DNA of 64,000 nt from Nocardioides insulae DSM 17944. GTDB lineage: Bacteria > Actinomycetota > Actinomycetes > Propionibacteriales > Nocardioidaceae. Made by a program: the position numbers and the translations under genes. This document shows positions 25,905 through 34,702 of the stretch, piece after piece. The stretch's first letter is position 1. Each line of letters starts with the position of its first letter. A model generated the notes under the pieces. It searched no databases and had not been told where the DNA came from. It saw nothing but the letters and a program-made list of their open reading frames with translations. The stretch lies in the NCBI RefSeq assembly GCF_000422825.1, contig NZ_KE383928.1, positions 372,001-436,000 of the forward strand, read 5' to 3'.

Positions 25905-25958
25905 AAGGGGCTATTCAACACCCGCACCGGATGGCCGCCCGGTGCGGGGGCAGGGCGC

Positions 25959-27269
25959 TCAGGTGGTCGCCGACGGACGGGCGGGGGTGAACGCGGAGGC
26001 GGGGACCTCGCGACGCAGGAAGCGTTCGGCCATCCGGGCGGCGGGATGCATGCCGATCGCGGCAGCGACCACGATCGCGCCGATCACGATCCAGCCCGGG
26101 CCGTCCCACTCCAGGGCCAGCCAGGTGTAGAGCGCGGGCGACCAGCCGCGGCCGAGGATGTTGAAGACCTCCTTGGCGCCGCCGTACTCACCGCGCCGTC
26201 GCGGGTCCATCAGTTCCGCCTGGAAGGCCCAGCCGCCCGCGGAGATCGCCAGCTCCGCGCCGGTCACGGTGACGTGCCCCAGCCAGACCAGCAGCACGGT
26301 GACCAGGCCGACGGTCTCGTGGGTGAGCATCGTGATCAGGCAGGAGACCAGGAAGAAGGCCGCCGAGATCCGGGTGGCCCTGAGCGCGCCGGAGACGTCG
26401 TGGATGCCCCGGGAGGTGTAGGCGGGCAGGAAGATGCACATCACCGTGTTGGTGCCGAACAGCCAGGCCAGCAGCCAGGTGGGGGAGTCGGTCGCAACGA
26501 CCAGCCACAGCGGGATCACGGTGTGCAGCAGGGTCTGGTTGCTCCACAACGTGCCCGTGAAGAAGCTCAGCAGCAGCCAGCCGGGGTTGCGCAGGGGACC
26601 CTTGCCGGGCACCTTCTCCCGGCGCTCGCCGCGCTTGCGAGCGGCCGCGCGCAGGTCGTGCGGCGCATGCGGGAGACGCCTGATCCACCAGGCGTTGAAC
26701 AGGCCCAGCCCGAGGGTGAACATCGGCATCCAGCGCAGCACGGTGAGGCTCCCCGTCGCCAGGGCGATGCCGCCGATCAGCGCGCCGGCGGTGTAGCCGA
26801 CGTTGAGCGAGGAGTACATGTAGGCCTGCGTCGCCACCCGCTGGTCGTCAGGGAGGACGTCGAGGACGTAGGCCTGCCGGCCGGCGTTGGCGGCGTTCTG
26901 CACCACCTCGAAGACCAGGACCAGCACCATGTAGCCCCACAGCCCGTCGACGAAGGGCCAGGCGATGAAGCACAGTGCCTGGAGCAGCGCGCCGAACCAC
27001 CACATCCGCTTGGGGCCGATCCGGTCGGCGAGCCGCCCGGCGGGGTACGCCGCCAGGAACGCGACCACGCTCCCGACGGTGAGTCCCAGCCCGACCTGGG
27101 CCGCGCTCAGCCCCACGATCTGGGTGAAGTAGACCGCGCTCCCGGTCAGGAACGTGCCTTCGGCGGTCGCGAAGATGAGCGACTGGAGGGCGAGACGTCG
27201 TGACAGTGCGGTGGGCGGGATCAGGCGAGCCAGACCGGCACCCCACCGCGCCCCGGAGCGGGTGGGCAT
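25959..27269 (-). CDS. Major facilitator superfamily transporter
   Basis: A 436-residue permease with about 12 membrane helices. VGLGLTVGSVVAFLAAYPAG followed by RLADRIGPKRMWW (near residue 75-105) is the MFS loop 2-3 motif. The start is placed at ATG 27269; the longer frame to 27308 would cross the promoter and start of divergent menE. It lies 54 bp upstream (in map terms) of menA on the same strand, so it may be co-transcribed into menA. Substrate unknown; the drug-efflux-like DHA1 type is the best guess. Confidence 0.8.
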   Translation of the reverse strand: MPTRSGARWGAGLARLIPPTALSRRLALQSLIFATAEGTFLTGSAVYFTQIVGLSAAQVGLGLTVGSVVAFLAAYPAGRLADRIGPKRMWWFGALLQALCFIAWPFVDGLWGYMVLVLVFEVVQNAANAGRQAYVLDVLPDDQRVATQAYMYSSLNVGYTAGALIGGIALATGSLTVLRWMPMFTLGLGLFNAWWIRRLPHAPHDLRAAARKRGERREKVPGKGPLRNPGWLLLSFFTGTLWSNQTLLHTVIPLWLVVATDSPTWLLAWLFGTNTVMCIFLPAYTSRGIHDVSGALRATRISAAFFLVSCLITMLTHETVGLVTVLLVWLGHVTVTGAELAISAGGWAFQAELMDPRRRGEYGGAKEVFNILGRGWSPALYTWLALEWDGPGWIVIGAIVVAAAIGMHPAARMAERFLRREVPASAFTPARPSATT

Positions 27270-27306
27270 GATCCGAATTCGACCACGACGGTCTAGCGTT
27301 CGTCGC

Positions 27307-28422
27307 ATGGATTATCGCGGTGCCCGCGACGTGGTGAGGCAGGTCTCAGCCTGGTTGGCGGCGACCGACCCGGAGCCGTGGGTGGTCGAGACGTCGGGTT
27401 CCACCGGGCGGCCCAAGCGGGTGGTCCTCTCCCGGCAGGCGATGCTCGCCTCCGCGGACGCCTCGGCCGCCCGGGTCGGCGGCGCCGGCCGGTGGCTGCT
27501 CGCCGTACCGGCGTCGTTCGTGGCGGGGCTCAATGTCGTGGTGCGCTCGCTGTACGCCGGTCACGAGCCGGTCCTCCTCGAGGAGCACCCCTCCTTCGCG
27601 GCCGCGGCGGAGGCGACTCTGGCCGGCGGCGGGGACTGCTTCGTCTCGCTGGTGCCCACCCAACTGCACCGCCTCCTGGACGACCGGGCCGACGCCGCCG
27701 CGCTGGCCCGGTTCCACACCCTGCTGCTGGGCGGCGGCCCGATCGACCCGGCCCTGCGTGCGCGCGCCGAGGCGGCCGGGGTCACCGTGGTGGCGACCTA
27801 CGGGTCCGCTGAGACCTGCGGCGGCTGCGTCTACGACGGGGTGCCGCTCGACGGGGTGCGGGTCGGTCTCGCCGACGACGGCCGGATCAGGCTCGCCGGC
27901 ACCACCCTGTTCGAGCGCTACGACGGCGACCCGGACCTCACCGCATCCTCGCTCGTGGACGGCTGGTTCCTCACCAGCGATGCGGGCCGGCTGACCGAGG
28001 CGGGTGCACTTCAGGTGCTCGGTCGCCTCGACGACGTCGTGGTCACCGGCGGCCTGAACGTGCCCGCTCCCGCGGTCGCCGCCCGCCTCCGCGCGCATCC
28101 CGCCGTCGATCAGGCGGAGGTGCTCGGCATACCCGACGACGAATGGGGCCACCGCCTGGTCGCCTTCGTGGTCGCCGTCGACGCCCCGGCCGAGGGTGCC
28201 GGGACGGGCGCGCCCACGCTCGCCGAGTTGCGCGAGTGGGTGGGTGCCGAGCGCCCGCGGGCGTGGGCGCCGCGGCAGGTGGTGCACCTGGCGCAGCTTC
28301 CCCTCCTCGGCAACGGCAAGCCCGACCGGCTGCGCCTGCGCGCCCTCGCCGAGGAGCACGCCGATGAGCCCGTCGGCGAGCGCTCCCCGCAGCGCACCCG
28401 TGCCGAGGGAGCACGCGGGTGA
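27307..28422 (+). CDS. menE: o-Succinylbenzoate-CoA ligase
   Basis: A 371-residue, compact ANL enzyme that activates o-succinylbenzoate for ring closure by MenB. Motifs are VETSGSTGRPKRVVLS near residue 28, TYGSAETCGG near 162, TSDAGR near 222 and the lysine region LGNGKPDRLRLR near 335. The short length and position before menC/menD identify it as MenE. ATG 27307 has TAGCGT ending 7 nt upstream and no ribosome-binding site, so it is probably leaderless. GTGA overlap with menC. Confidence 0.9.
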   Translation: MDYRGARDVVRQVSAWLAATDPEPWVVETSGSTGRPKRVVLSRQAMLASADASAARVGGAGRWLLAVPASFVAGLNVVVRSLYAGHEPVLLEEHPSFAAAAEATLAGGGDCFVSLVPTQLHRLLDDRADAAALARFHTLLLGGGPIDPALRARAEAAGVTVVATYGSAETCGGCVYDGVPLDGVRVGLADDGRIRLAGTTLFERYDGDPDLTASSLVDGWFLTSDAGRLTEAGALQVLGRLDDVVVTGGLNVPAPAVAARLRAHPAVDQAEVLGIPDDEWGHRLVAFVVAVDAPAEGAGTGAPTLAELREWVGAERPRAWAPRQVVHLAQLPLLGNGKPDRLRLRALAEEHADEPVGERSPQRTRAEGARG

Positions 28423-29381
28423 CCGGCGAGCGTCGGGTGTGGTCGATCCCGATGACGACCAGGTTCCGCGGCATCACCGTCCGTGAGGGGATGCTGATCC
28501 GCGGGGAGGCCGGATGGGGGGAGTGGAGTCCCTTCCTCGACTACACCGACCCCGCGGTGGCGGAGCCGTGGCTGCGGGCCGCGGAGGAGGCCGCCGCGGG
28601 CGACTGGCCGGACCCGCTGCGCGACCGGGTGCCCGTCAACGTGACCGTCCCGGCGGTGGGCGCCGATCAGGCCCATCAGATCGCGGCCTCCTCCGGCTGC
28701 CGCACCGCCAAGGTGAAGGTCGCCGAGCCGGGACAGAGCCTGGCCGAGGACCAGGCCCGACTCGAGGCGGTCCGGGACGCATTGGGACCGGACGCCGCCG
28801 TCCGCATCGACGTCAACGGACTCTGGGATCTCGACACCGCGGTGACGCGGATCCCGGTGCTCGACCGCGCCGCCGGTGGACTGGAGTACGTCGAGCAGCC
28901 CTGTGCCGCGGTCGAGGACCTGGCCGCCGTACGCCGTCGGGTCGAGGTGCCGATCGCCGCCGACGAGTCGATCCGGCGGGCCGAGGACCCCTACCGCGTG
29001 CGCGACCTGGAGGCCGCCGACGTCGCGGTGCTCAAGGTCCAGCCGCTGGGCGGCGTGCGCGCCTGCCTGCGGATCGCCGAGGACATCGGGTTGCCGGTGG
29101 TGGTCTCCTCCGCGCTGGAGTCCTCGGTCGGGATCGCCGCCGGGGTCGCCCTGGCGGCGGCTCTGCCCGAACTGCCCTACGCCGCCGGTCTGGCCACCGT
29201 CGCGCTGCTGACCGACGACCTGGTCGTCGAGCCGCTGCTCCCCGTCGACGGCGCCCTGCCGGTGTCCCTGCCGACGGTGCGCGCGGACGCCCTCGAGAGG
29301 TGTGCCGCGGACCCCGACCGAGTGGCCCACTGGGAGGCCCGTCTGCTGGACGTGCTCGCGCTGAGGGATGATCGGCGGTGA
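28419..29381 (+). CDS. menC: o-Succinylbenzoate synthase
   Basis: A 320-residue enolase-superfamily enzyme that dehydrates SHCHC to o-succinylbenzoate. The catalytic lysine strand is TAKVKVAE near residue 92; metal ligands are in RIDVNGLWD (near 128), EQPC (near 155) and AADESIRR (near 180); the second lysine is in VLKVQPLGG near 205. GTG 28419 overlaps the menE stop; the 3' end overlaps menD. Confidence 0.92.
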   Translation: MTGERRVWSIPMTTRFRGITVREGMLIRGEAGWGEWSPFLDYTDPAVAEPWLRAAEEAAAGDWPDPLRDRVPVNVTVPAVGADQAHQIAASSGCRTAKVKVAEPGQSLAEDQARLEAVRDALGPDAAVRIDVNGLWDLDTAVTRIPVLDRAAGGLEYVEQPCAAVEDLAAVRRRVEVPIAADESIRRAEDPYRVRDLEAADVAVLKVQPLGGVRACLRIAEDIGLPVVVSSALESSVGIAAGVALAAALPELPYAAGLATVALLTDDLVVEPLLPVDGALPVSLPTVRADALERCAADPDRVAHWEARLLDVLALRDDRR

Positions 29382-30985
29382 TGAACCCCTCGACCGCCCT
29401 GGCCCGTGCCGCCGTCTCGGCGCTCCTCGAGGCCGGTGTCGCCGAGGTGGTGCTTTCACCGGGCTCCCGCAACGCCCCGCTCTCCTACGCCGTGTACGCC
29501 GCGGCCCGGGCCGGGCTGGTCCGGCTGCACACCCGGGTCGATGAGCGCTCGGCGGCGTTCCTCGCCCTCGGGCTGACCCGGGTCGGCTCCCGCGCCGCGG
29601 TGATGTGCACCAGCGGCACCGCGGTCGCCAACCTCCACCCCGCCGTCCTCGAGGCGGCCCACTCCGGCGTACCGCTGGTGGTGGTGACCGGGGACCGTCC
29701 GCATCGGTTGGACGGCACCAGCGCCAACCAGACCACCGACCAGGTCGGCATCTTCGGCCCGCTGGTGGAGACCGCGGACCTGGCGGATCCGGAGGAGCTG
29801 ATCGGTCCGAGGGCCGAGGAGATGGCGGCCGCCACCGGACCGACGCACTGGAACCTCCGCTTCGACGAGCCGCTGGTGCCCGAGGACACCTGGGAGCCCG
29901 CGACCCCGGCCCCGGTCGAGTCGGCCGAGCGCGGCCGGCCGCAGTTCCTGGAGCAGTTGCCGCTCGGACCGCGCACCGTCGTGGTCGCCGGTGACGACGC
30001 CGGCCCGCCGGCGCGGGTCCTCGCCGAGCAGGCCGGCTGGCCGCTGTTCGCCGAGCCGACCTCCGGGTCGCGAACCGGCACCCACGCCGTGCGCACCTAC
30101 CGGCTGCTGCTCGGTGACGAGAGCGGGCTGGCGGCCGAGATCGAGCGGGTCGTCGTGATGGGCCACCCCACGCTCTCCCGGCCGGTGTCCCGACTCCTGG
30201 AGCGGACCGATGTCGAGGTCCTCGCCGCGCCCGGCACCGGCGTCTGGTCGGACCGACCCTTCCGGGTCGACCGGGTGCTCCCCGGGCCGCCCGAGGTGGG
30301 TGGCCCCGACGACCCGGCATGGCTGGAACGCTGGCGGGACGCCGACCGAAGCGTCGGCCGGCAGCTCGACCAGCTCCTGGCGCAGGAGCCGGTCATGACG
30401 CCGTACGACGTCGCCGGGGCGGTCAGCCGCGCCGTGCCGCCCCAGGGGTTGCTGGTGGTCGGCGCGTCCAACCCGATCCGCGACCTGGACCTGATGGTCG
30501 CCCGGTACCGCGTGGGCGATCGGCGCAAGGTGATCGCCAACCGTGGCCTGGCCGGCATCGACGGCGTCGTCTCGACCGCGGTCGGTGCCGCACTCGGGCG
30601 TCCCCGCACCTCCCGCGCACTGGCACTGCTGGGTGATGTGACCTTCCTGCACGACATCAACGGGCTGCTGCTCGGGCCGGAGGAGGCCCGCCCCGACCTC
30701 ACCCTGGTGGTGGTCAACGACGACGGCGGGTCGATCTTCGCCACCCTCGAGCAGGGTGCCGAGGACCTGGCCGGCCCGTTCGAGCGGCTCTTCGGCACGC
30801 CGCACGGCGCCGACCTGGCCAGCCTGTGCGCGGCCACCCGCACCCCGCACTGGCGCCTGGACAACCTCGCCGAGCTCGAACACGCCCTGGCCAACCCGGC
30901 CGGCGGCCTCGAGGTGATCGAGGCGGTCGTGGGTCGTGCGGACCGCCGTACCCTCGACGCCAGGATCCGCGCCCTCCGGCCCTGA
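29381..30985 (+). CDS. menD: SEPHCHC synthase
   Basis: A 534-residue ThDP enzyme that adds the succinic semialdehyde unit from 2-oxoglutarate to isochorismate. LSPGSRNAPLSYAVY (near 24), DERSAAFLALGL with the ThDP-activating Glu (near 52), CTSGTAVANLHPAVLEA (near 76) and the ThDP/Mg site LLGDVTFLHDINGL...VVVNDDGGSIF (near 417-450) are seen. ATG 29381 shares one base with the menC stop (TGATG); GTG 29378 is an alternative. MenH and MenB are not in this window. Confidence 0.93.
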   Translation: MNPSTALARAAVSALLEAGVAEVVLSPGSRNAPLSYAVYAAARAGLVRLHTRVDERSAAFLALGLTRVGSRAAVMCTSGTAVANLHPAVLEAAHSGVPLVVVTGDRPHRLDGTSANQTTDQVGIFGPLVETADLADPEELIGPRAEEMAAATGPTHWNLRFDEPLVPEDTWEPATPAPVESAERGRPQFLEQLPLGPRTVVVAGDDAGPPARVLAEQAGWPLFAEPTSGSRTGTHAVRTYRLLLGDESGLAAEIERVVVMGHPTLSRPVSRLLERTDVEVLAAPGTGVWSDRPFRVDRVLPGPPEVGGPDDPAWLERWRDADRSVGRQLDQLLAQEPVMTPYDVAGAVSRAVPPQGLLVVGASNPIRDLDLMVARYRVGDRRKVIANRGLAGIDGVVSTAVGAALGRPRTSRALALLGDVTFLHDINGLLLGPEEARPDLTLVVVNDDGGSIFATLEQGAEDLAGPFERLFGTPHGADLASLCAATRTPHWRLDNLAELEHALANPAGGLEVIEAVVGRADRRTLDARIRALRP

Positions 30986-31098
30986 CCGTGACCCGGACGG
31001 CCGGGGCTGAGGGCCGCGGCTGCGGAGCGCCCGGCTGAATCCGATCGGGATTCCGTGCCGGCGCCCCGCCGTACCCGCGGCACTGGCACGATGACCCG

Positions 31099-32958
31099 GT
31101 GGAGATCGCGCTGCTGCTGGTGGGCCTGGCCGTGGGCGTGCTGGTGTGTACGGCGGTGGCCGAGCGGCTCGAGATCCCGGCGCCGTTCATCCTGATCCCG
31201 GTCGGCGTGGCGGCGTCCTATGCCCCGCCGGTGCCGCAGATCTACCTGCACGAGCAGGTGGTGCTGCTCGGGCTGCTGCCGCCGCTGCTCTACGCCGCGG
31301 CGGTGCAGACCTCGCTGATCGACATCACCGCCCACAAGCGGCCGATCCTGTGGCTCTCGGTCGGGCTGGTCGTGATCACGACGGTGGCGGTCGGCGTGAT
31401 CGCCCACTGGCTCCTCCCGGGGCTGTCCTGGGCGATGGCACTGGCGATCGGGGCCGTGGTGGCGCCGCCGGACGCGATCGCGGCCACGGCCATCGGGCGT
31501 CGCATCGGCCTGCCCCGGCGGGTGGTGACGATCCTGGAGGGCGAGTCGCTGTTCAACGACGCGACCGCGCTGGTGAGCCTCCGGGTCGCCCTCGGCCTGG
31601 CGGCGGGGCACGCCGTGGATGCCTGGGAGGTGGGCCTCGACTTCGTGATCGCCGCCGGAGGCGGGGTGCTGGTCGGCGTGGGGGTCTACCTCGTGGTCGC
31701 CTGGGGACGCCGGCTGTTGCGCGACCGTGTGTTGGAGACGGCGGTGTCCCTGGTGGTGCCCTTCGTCGCGTACCTGGCGGCCGAGGAGATGGAGGCCTCC
31801 GGTGTGATCGCCGTCGTGGTGGCGGGGCTGCTGCTCGGCCACCGGGCACCGGTGCTCCAGAGCGCGGAGTCCCGGATCGCGGAGCGGCTCAACTGGGAGA
31901 CGATCTCCTTCGTCCTGGAGAACCTCGTCTTCCTGCTGATCGGTCTCCAGGCCTGGTGGATCGTGGAGGGAGCGCTCGACAGCGGACTCAGCGTCGGTCA
32001 CCTGGTGCTGGTGTGTACGGCGACGCTCGGCCTGGTCATCGTGGTCCGGCTGGCCTACCTGTTCGTGTTCCGGCTGGCGATCAGCCGCCCCGACCCGCTG
32101 ACCGGGCAGAAGACCCCGTGGCGGCACACCCTGCTGATCGGGTGGGCCGGGATGCGCGGCGTGGTCACCCTGGCCGCGGCGTTCCTGATCCCCGACGACG
32201 CGCCGTACCGCGAGGTCATGCTGCTGATGGCCTTCACTGTGGTGGCGGGCACCCTGTTCCTCCAGGGCATGAGCCTGCCCTGGCTGGCCCGGCGCCTGCG
32301 GGTCCCGGCACCCGATCCCGCGGCCGACGCGCTGGCTCGGGCCAACCTGCTCCAGCAGGCGGCCCAGGCGGCCGAGGCGGAACTGGAGACGATGGAGTTC
32401 GAGGACCCGCACGGAGTGCGCGACCTGGTACGCCGCCGGCTCCAGGAGCGCACCTTCGCGGCCTGGGAGCGGTTGTCGACGACCCCGGGCGAGGAGTCGC
32501 CCAGCGAGCTCTACAACCGGATCCGGCTCGAACTCCTCGGGGTCGAGCGCAGCAAGGTGCTCGAGATCCGCGGCACCCGGGCCGCGCCCGCCTCGGTGAT
32601 CGCCGACGTCCTGGCCACCTTCGACGTCGAGGAGTCGATGCTCGACGTGGCCACCGAGGAGCGGAAGGGACTGCGGGTGACCCGAGAGGAGCACCGGCCG
32701 GGCGACGGCTGCGAGGACCTGGGCCGGCACCCACCGATCGAGACCGACCCGGATGCGGTGTGCGCGGAGTGCGTCGCCGAGGGCCGACCGTGGATCTCGC
32801 TGAGACAGTGCCTGACCTGCGGACACGTCGGCTGCTGCGACTCCTCGGTGCGGCAGGACGCCACCCGGCACTTCCGCGAGACCGGACATCCGGTGATCCA
32901 GTCCGCGGAGGTCGGCGAGGACTGGCGCTGGTGCTACCTGCACAACATCACCGGCTGA
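31099..32958 (+). CDS. CPA1 Na+/H+ antiporter fused to a UBP-type zinc finger
   Basis: A 619-residue protein. Residues 1-405 are a CPA1 (NhaP-like) cation/proton antiporter with about 12 helices; APPDAIAATAIG near 120 and GESLFNDATALV near 150 supply the conserved Asp/Asn-Asp residues. Residues 420-530 are a cytoplasmic helical linker. Residues about 537-619 form a ubiquitin-protease-type zinc finger: CEDLGRHP, CAECVAEG, CLTCGHVGCCDSS, then the His pair in ATRHFRETGHPVI and CYLHNITG. GTG 31099 follows CACGAT by 6 nt with no ribosome-binding site. It should exchange Na+ or K+ for H+ at the inner membrane. Confidence 0.87.
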   Translation: MEIALLLVGLAVGVLVCTAVAERLEIPAPFILIPVGVAASYAPPVPQIYLHEQVVLLGLLPPLLYAAAVQTSLIDITAHKRPILWLSVGLVVITTVAVGVIAHWLLPGLSWAMALAIGAVVAPPDAIAATAIGRRIGLPRRVVTILEGESLFNDATALVSLRVALGLAAGHAVDAWEVGLDFVIAAGGGVLVGVGVYLVVAWGRRLLRDRVLETAVSLVVPFVAYLAAEEMEASGVIAVVVAGLLLGHRAPVLQSAESRIAERLNWETISFVLENLVFLLIGLQAWWIVEGALDSGLSVGHLVLVCTATLGLVIVVRLAYLFVFRLAISRPDPLTGQKTPWRHTLLIGWAGMRGVVTLAAAFLIPDDAPYREVMLLMAFTVVAGTLFLQGMSLPWLARRLRVPAPDPAADALARANLLQQAAQAAEAELETMEFEDPHGVRDLVRRRLQERTFAAWERLSTTPGEESPSELYNRIRLELLGVERSKVLEIRGTRAAPASVIADVLATFDVEESMLDVATEERKGLRVTREEHRPGDGCEDLGRHPPIETDPDAVCAECVAEGRPWISLRQCLTCGHVGCCDSSVRQDATRHFRETGHPVIQSAEVGEDWRWCYLHNITG

Positions 32959-32960
32959 GT

Positions 32961-32990
32961 CCCGCTGGGTCCCGCTGGGTCCCGCTGGGT
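32961..32990. repeat. Tandem repeat 3 x CCCGCTGGGT
   Basis: Three perfect 10-bp copies directly after the antiporter stop, in the gap between convergent genes. Simple-sequence slippage is the most likely origin; each unit is partly self-complementary. Confidence 0.9.
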
Positions 32991-33023
32991 CGGGCCGGGG
33001 TCCGGCTGAGCCGGTGCCGTCGT

Positions 33024-33590
33024 TCAGCCGGGCGGGCGCCAGCCCGGGTCGCGGCCGATGAAGGCCATGAGTCGGTCCTGAGCCGACGCCTCCCTCGCCA
33101 CCTCGACCTTGGGGCCGAACTGGCCGCTCTGCCGCAGGACGTCGTCCAGCGGTTCCATCCCGGCCAGTGCCGCCGCGCACCGCTCCTCGCCCAGGTCGAC
33201 CGGGGCGCCGAGGGCCCGGCCGAGATCCCAGGTGTGCATCCAGACGTCGGCGGTGTAGAACCGGTCGACCGCGGCGGCCACGGTGGTGGTGCCGAACATC
33301 GGGCTCTCGAACTCCCGGTCACCCTGTTCGACCAGGAGCCGCTGCACGTCTGCGGCCCGCCGCTCCCAGGCGGCGGCCGGGGCGGCGGCCACCTCCGCGG
33401 GGGTGATCTCCGGGAGTTCGACCTCCGCCCGGTCCAGGAAGCCGGGCAGCCAGGTGATCAGATGCTCCACGACGTCCACCGCCCGCCACTCCTTCACCGG
33501 GCTGGGAGCGGACCACTGCTCGGCCGTCGCGGACGAGGCCACGCCGGCGAACCGCGCGGCGTCGTACTCATGCTGCTCGGCGGGACTCAT
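33024..33590 (-). CDS. TIGR03086-like / mycothiol-dependent maleylpyruvate isomerase-type protein
   Basis: A 188-residue DinB-fold protein. PSPVKEWRAVDVVEHLITW near residue 29, VDRFYTADVWMHTWDLGRAL near 107 and the C-terminal DRLMAFIGRDPGW are typical of the TIGR03086 family, which has the metal-binding His triad of mycothiol-dependent enzymes (His45 and the His in MHTWD are visible). Start ATG 33590 overlaps the upstream stop by ATGA. It is third in the ArsR-controlled operon. Substrate unknown. Confidence 0.78.
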   Translation of the reverse strand: MSPAEQHEYDAARFAGVASSATAEQWSAPSPVKEWRAVDVVEHLITWLPGFLDRAEVELPEITPAEVAAAPAAAWERRAADVQRLLVEQGDREFESPMFGTTTVAAAVDRFYTADVWMHTWDLGRALGAPVDLGEERCAAALAGMEPLDDVLRQSGQFGPKVEVAREASAQDRLMAFIGRDPGWRPPG

Positions 33591-34078
33591 CGGAGTTCCT
33601 GGAGGAGTTCGTCGAGCTTCTCGTAGCCTTCCTCGACGCCGGTGTCCATGCCGCTGGACAGGATGGCGTCGCGGGTCTCGAAGGAGTCGACGACGGAGAG
33701 GGCGACCGACCGGGTGCGTCCGCCGGGCAGCGGCTCGAGGGTCAGGGTGTCCAGGCTCACCCCGTCCGGTGCTCCCTCCCAGGTGAAGGTCTGCACGATC
33801 CGCTCGGCCTCGCGCACCTCGTGGAAGCTGCCGTAGAAGGAGGCGATCACCTCGCCGTCCCGGGAGTTCTCGAAGGTGTAGCTGCCGCCCCGGCGGAAGT
33901 CCCAGTGCCCGACGTCGGTGGTCACCGACCGCGGACCGACCCAGCGGGCGTACAGGGCAGGGTCGGCGTAGCAGCGGAACACCCGCTCCGGAGGGGCGTC
34001 GAACTCGCGCACGATGGTGATGGTCGGGGTGTCCTGGCCGGCGATGATCTCGGTCTCGTGATGGGTCGTGGTGCTCAT
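33587..34078 (-). CDS. SRPBCC (AHSA1-like) domain protein
   Basis: A 163-residue START/Bet v1-fold protein. TITIVREFDAPPERVFRCYA, ARWVGPRS and the C-terminal GMDTGVEEGYEKLDELL are hallmarks of the activator of Hsp90 ATPase-like family common in actinobacteria. It probably binds a hydrophobic ligand; no catalytic residues can be named. ATG 34078 overlaps arsR and the stop overlaps the next gene, both as ATGA. Confidence 0.83.
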   Translation of the reverse strand: MSTTTHHETEIIAGQDTPTITIVREFDAPPERVFRCYADPALYARWVGPRSVTTDVGHWDFRRGGSYTFENSRDGEVIASFYGSFHEVREAERIVQTFTWEGAPDGVSLDTLTLEPLPGGRTRSVALSVVDSFETRDAILSSGMDTGVEEGYEKLDELLQELR

Positions 34079-34455
34079 GATGCGTCCTCGTCTCGAAGGG
34101 GCGGTGCGGTCGTCTGTCCTGCTGGATCCTCCTGCTCGGCAAGCTCGTCGAGCAGGGCGTCGAGGCGTCGATAGCGGGCCTCGGCCTCCTGGCGGTAGCG
34201 CTCGATCCACTTCGTCATCAGGTCGAACACCTCCGCCTCGAGGTGGACGGGGCGACGCTGCGCCTCGCGGGAACGGGTCACCAGGCCGGAGTCCTCGAGC
34301 ACCTTGAGGTGCTTGGAGACCGCTTGCAGGCTGATGTCGTACGGCGCCGCCAGCTCGCCCACGGTCGCGTCCCGCGTGGCCAGCCTGGCCACCAGGTCGC
34401 GCCGGGTCGGGTCGGCCAGGGCCGAGAACACCCGGTTCAGTCGCTCGTCGTCCAC
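34075..34455 (-). CDS. ArsR/SmtB-family transcriptional regulator
   Basis: A 126-residue winged helix repressor. SALADPTRRDLVARL, YDISLQAVSKHLKVLEDSGL (recognition helix) and SREAQRRPVHLE (wing) are clear. The start is GTG 34455, because AGGAAAGG lies 6 nt upstream and because both palindromic operators then fall in the promoter; the longer frames from 34518, 34512 or 34509 would read through the -10 box. No metal-binding Cys motif is seen, so this is the SRPBCC-associated type, not a metal sensor. It heads a three-gene operon. Confidence 0.88.
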   Translation of the reverse strand: MDDERLNRVFSALADPTRRDLVARLATRDATVGELAAPYDISLQAVSKHLKVLEDSGLVTRSREAQRRPVHLEAEVFDLMTKWIERYRQEAEARYRRLDALLDELAEQEDPAGQTTAPPLRDEDAS

Positions 34456-34468
34456 GTCCAACCTTTCC

Positions 34469-34530
34469 TCAACCAACTGGTTGATCTCGACGCTACGACC
34501 GCCCTCCATCATTGTCAACCGTCCGGTTGA
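34469..34530 (-). promoter_or_regulatory. Twin operators flanking the ArsR operon promoter
   Basis: Two 16-bp palindromes of the form TCAACCrnnyGGTTGA: TCAACCAACTGGTTGA (34469-34484) and TCAACCGTCCGGTTGA (34515-34530), centres 46 bp apart. On the minus strand TTGACA (34518-34513), a 17-bp spacer and TAGCGT (34495-34490) make a near-consensus promoter between them. The distal palindrome covers the -35 box, the proximal one the expected transcription start. This strongly suggests autorepression by the ArsR protein. Confidence 0.8.
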
Positions 34531-34620
34531 ATATCCTTCCGTCGCGGCGGTTCCGGGTCCCCGGCCCGCCTTCGTGGAATCGGCCCAGCCGGAACTCGCC
34601 GGCCCGCACCCGCCCGCCAG

Positions 34621-34677
34621 GCAGAACCCGCCAGGCAGAACCCGCCAGGGCAGAACCCGCCAGGCAGAACCCGCCGG
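34621..34677. repeat. Tandem repeat, about 4 x 14 bp
   Basis: GCAGAACCCGCCAG occurs at 34621, 34635 and 34650, with a degenerate fourth copy at 34664 and a partial one before (34612-34620). A single G is inserted between copies two and three. It lies directly upstream of the metallo-beta-lactamase-fold gene and may contain its -35 region. Probably replication slippage. Confidence 0.9.
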
Positions 34678-34702
34678 GACGGAACTGGCCTAGATTGGCG
34701 GC

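Noticed and set aside
25959-27308. MFS gene start at 27308
   Set aside because: It would overlap the menE promoter and start; ATG 27269 is a better N-terminus.
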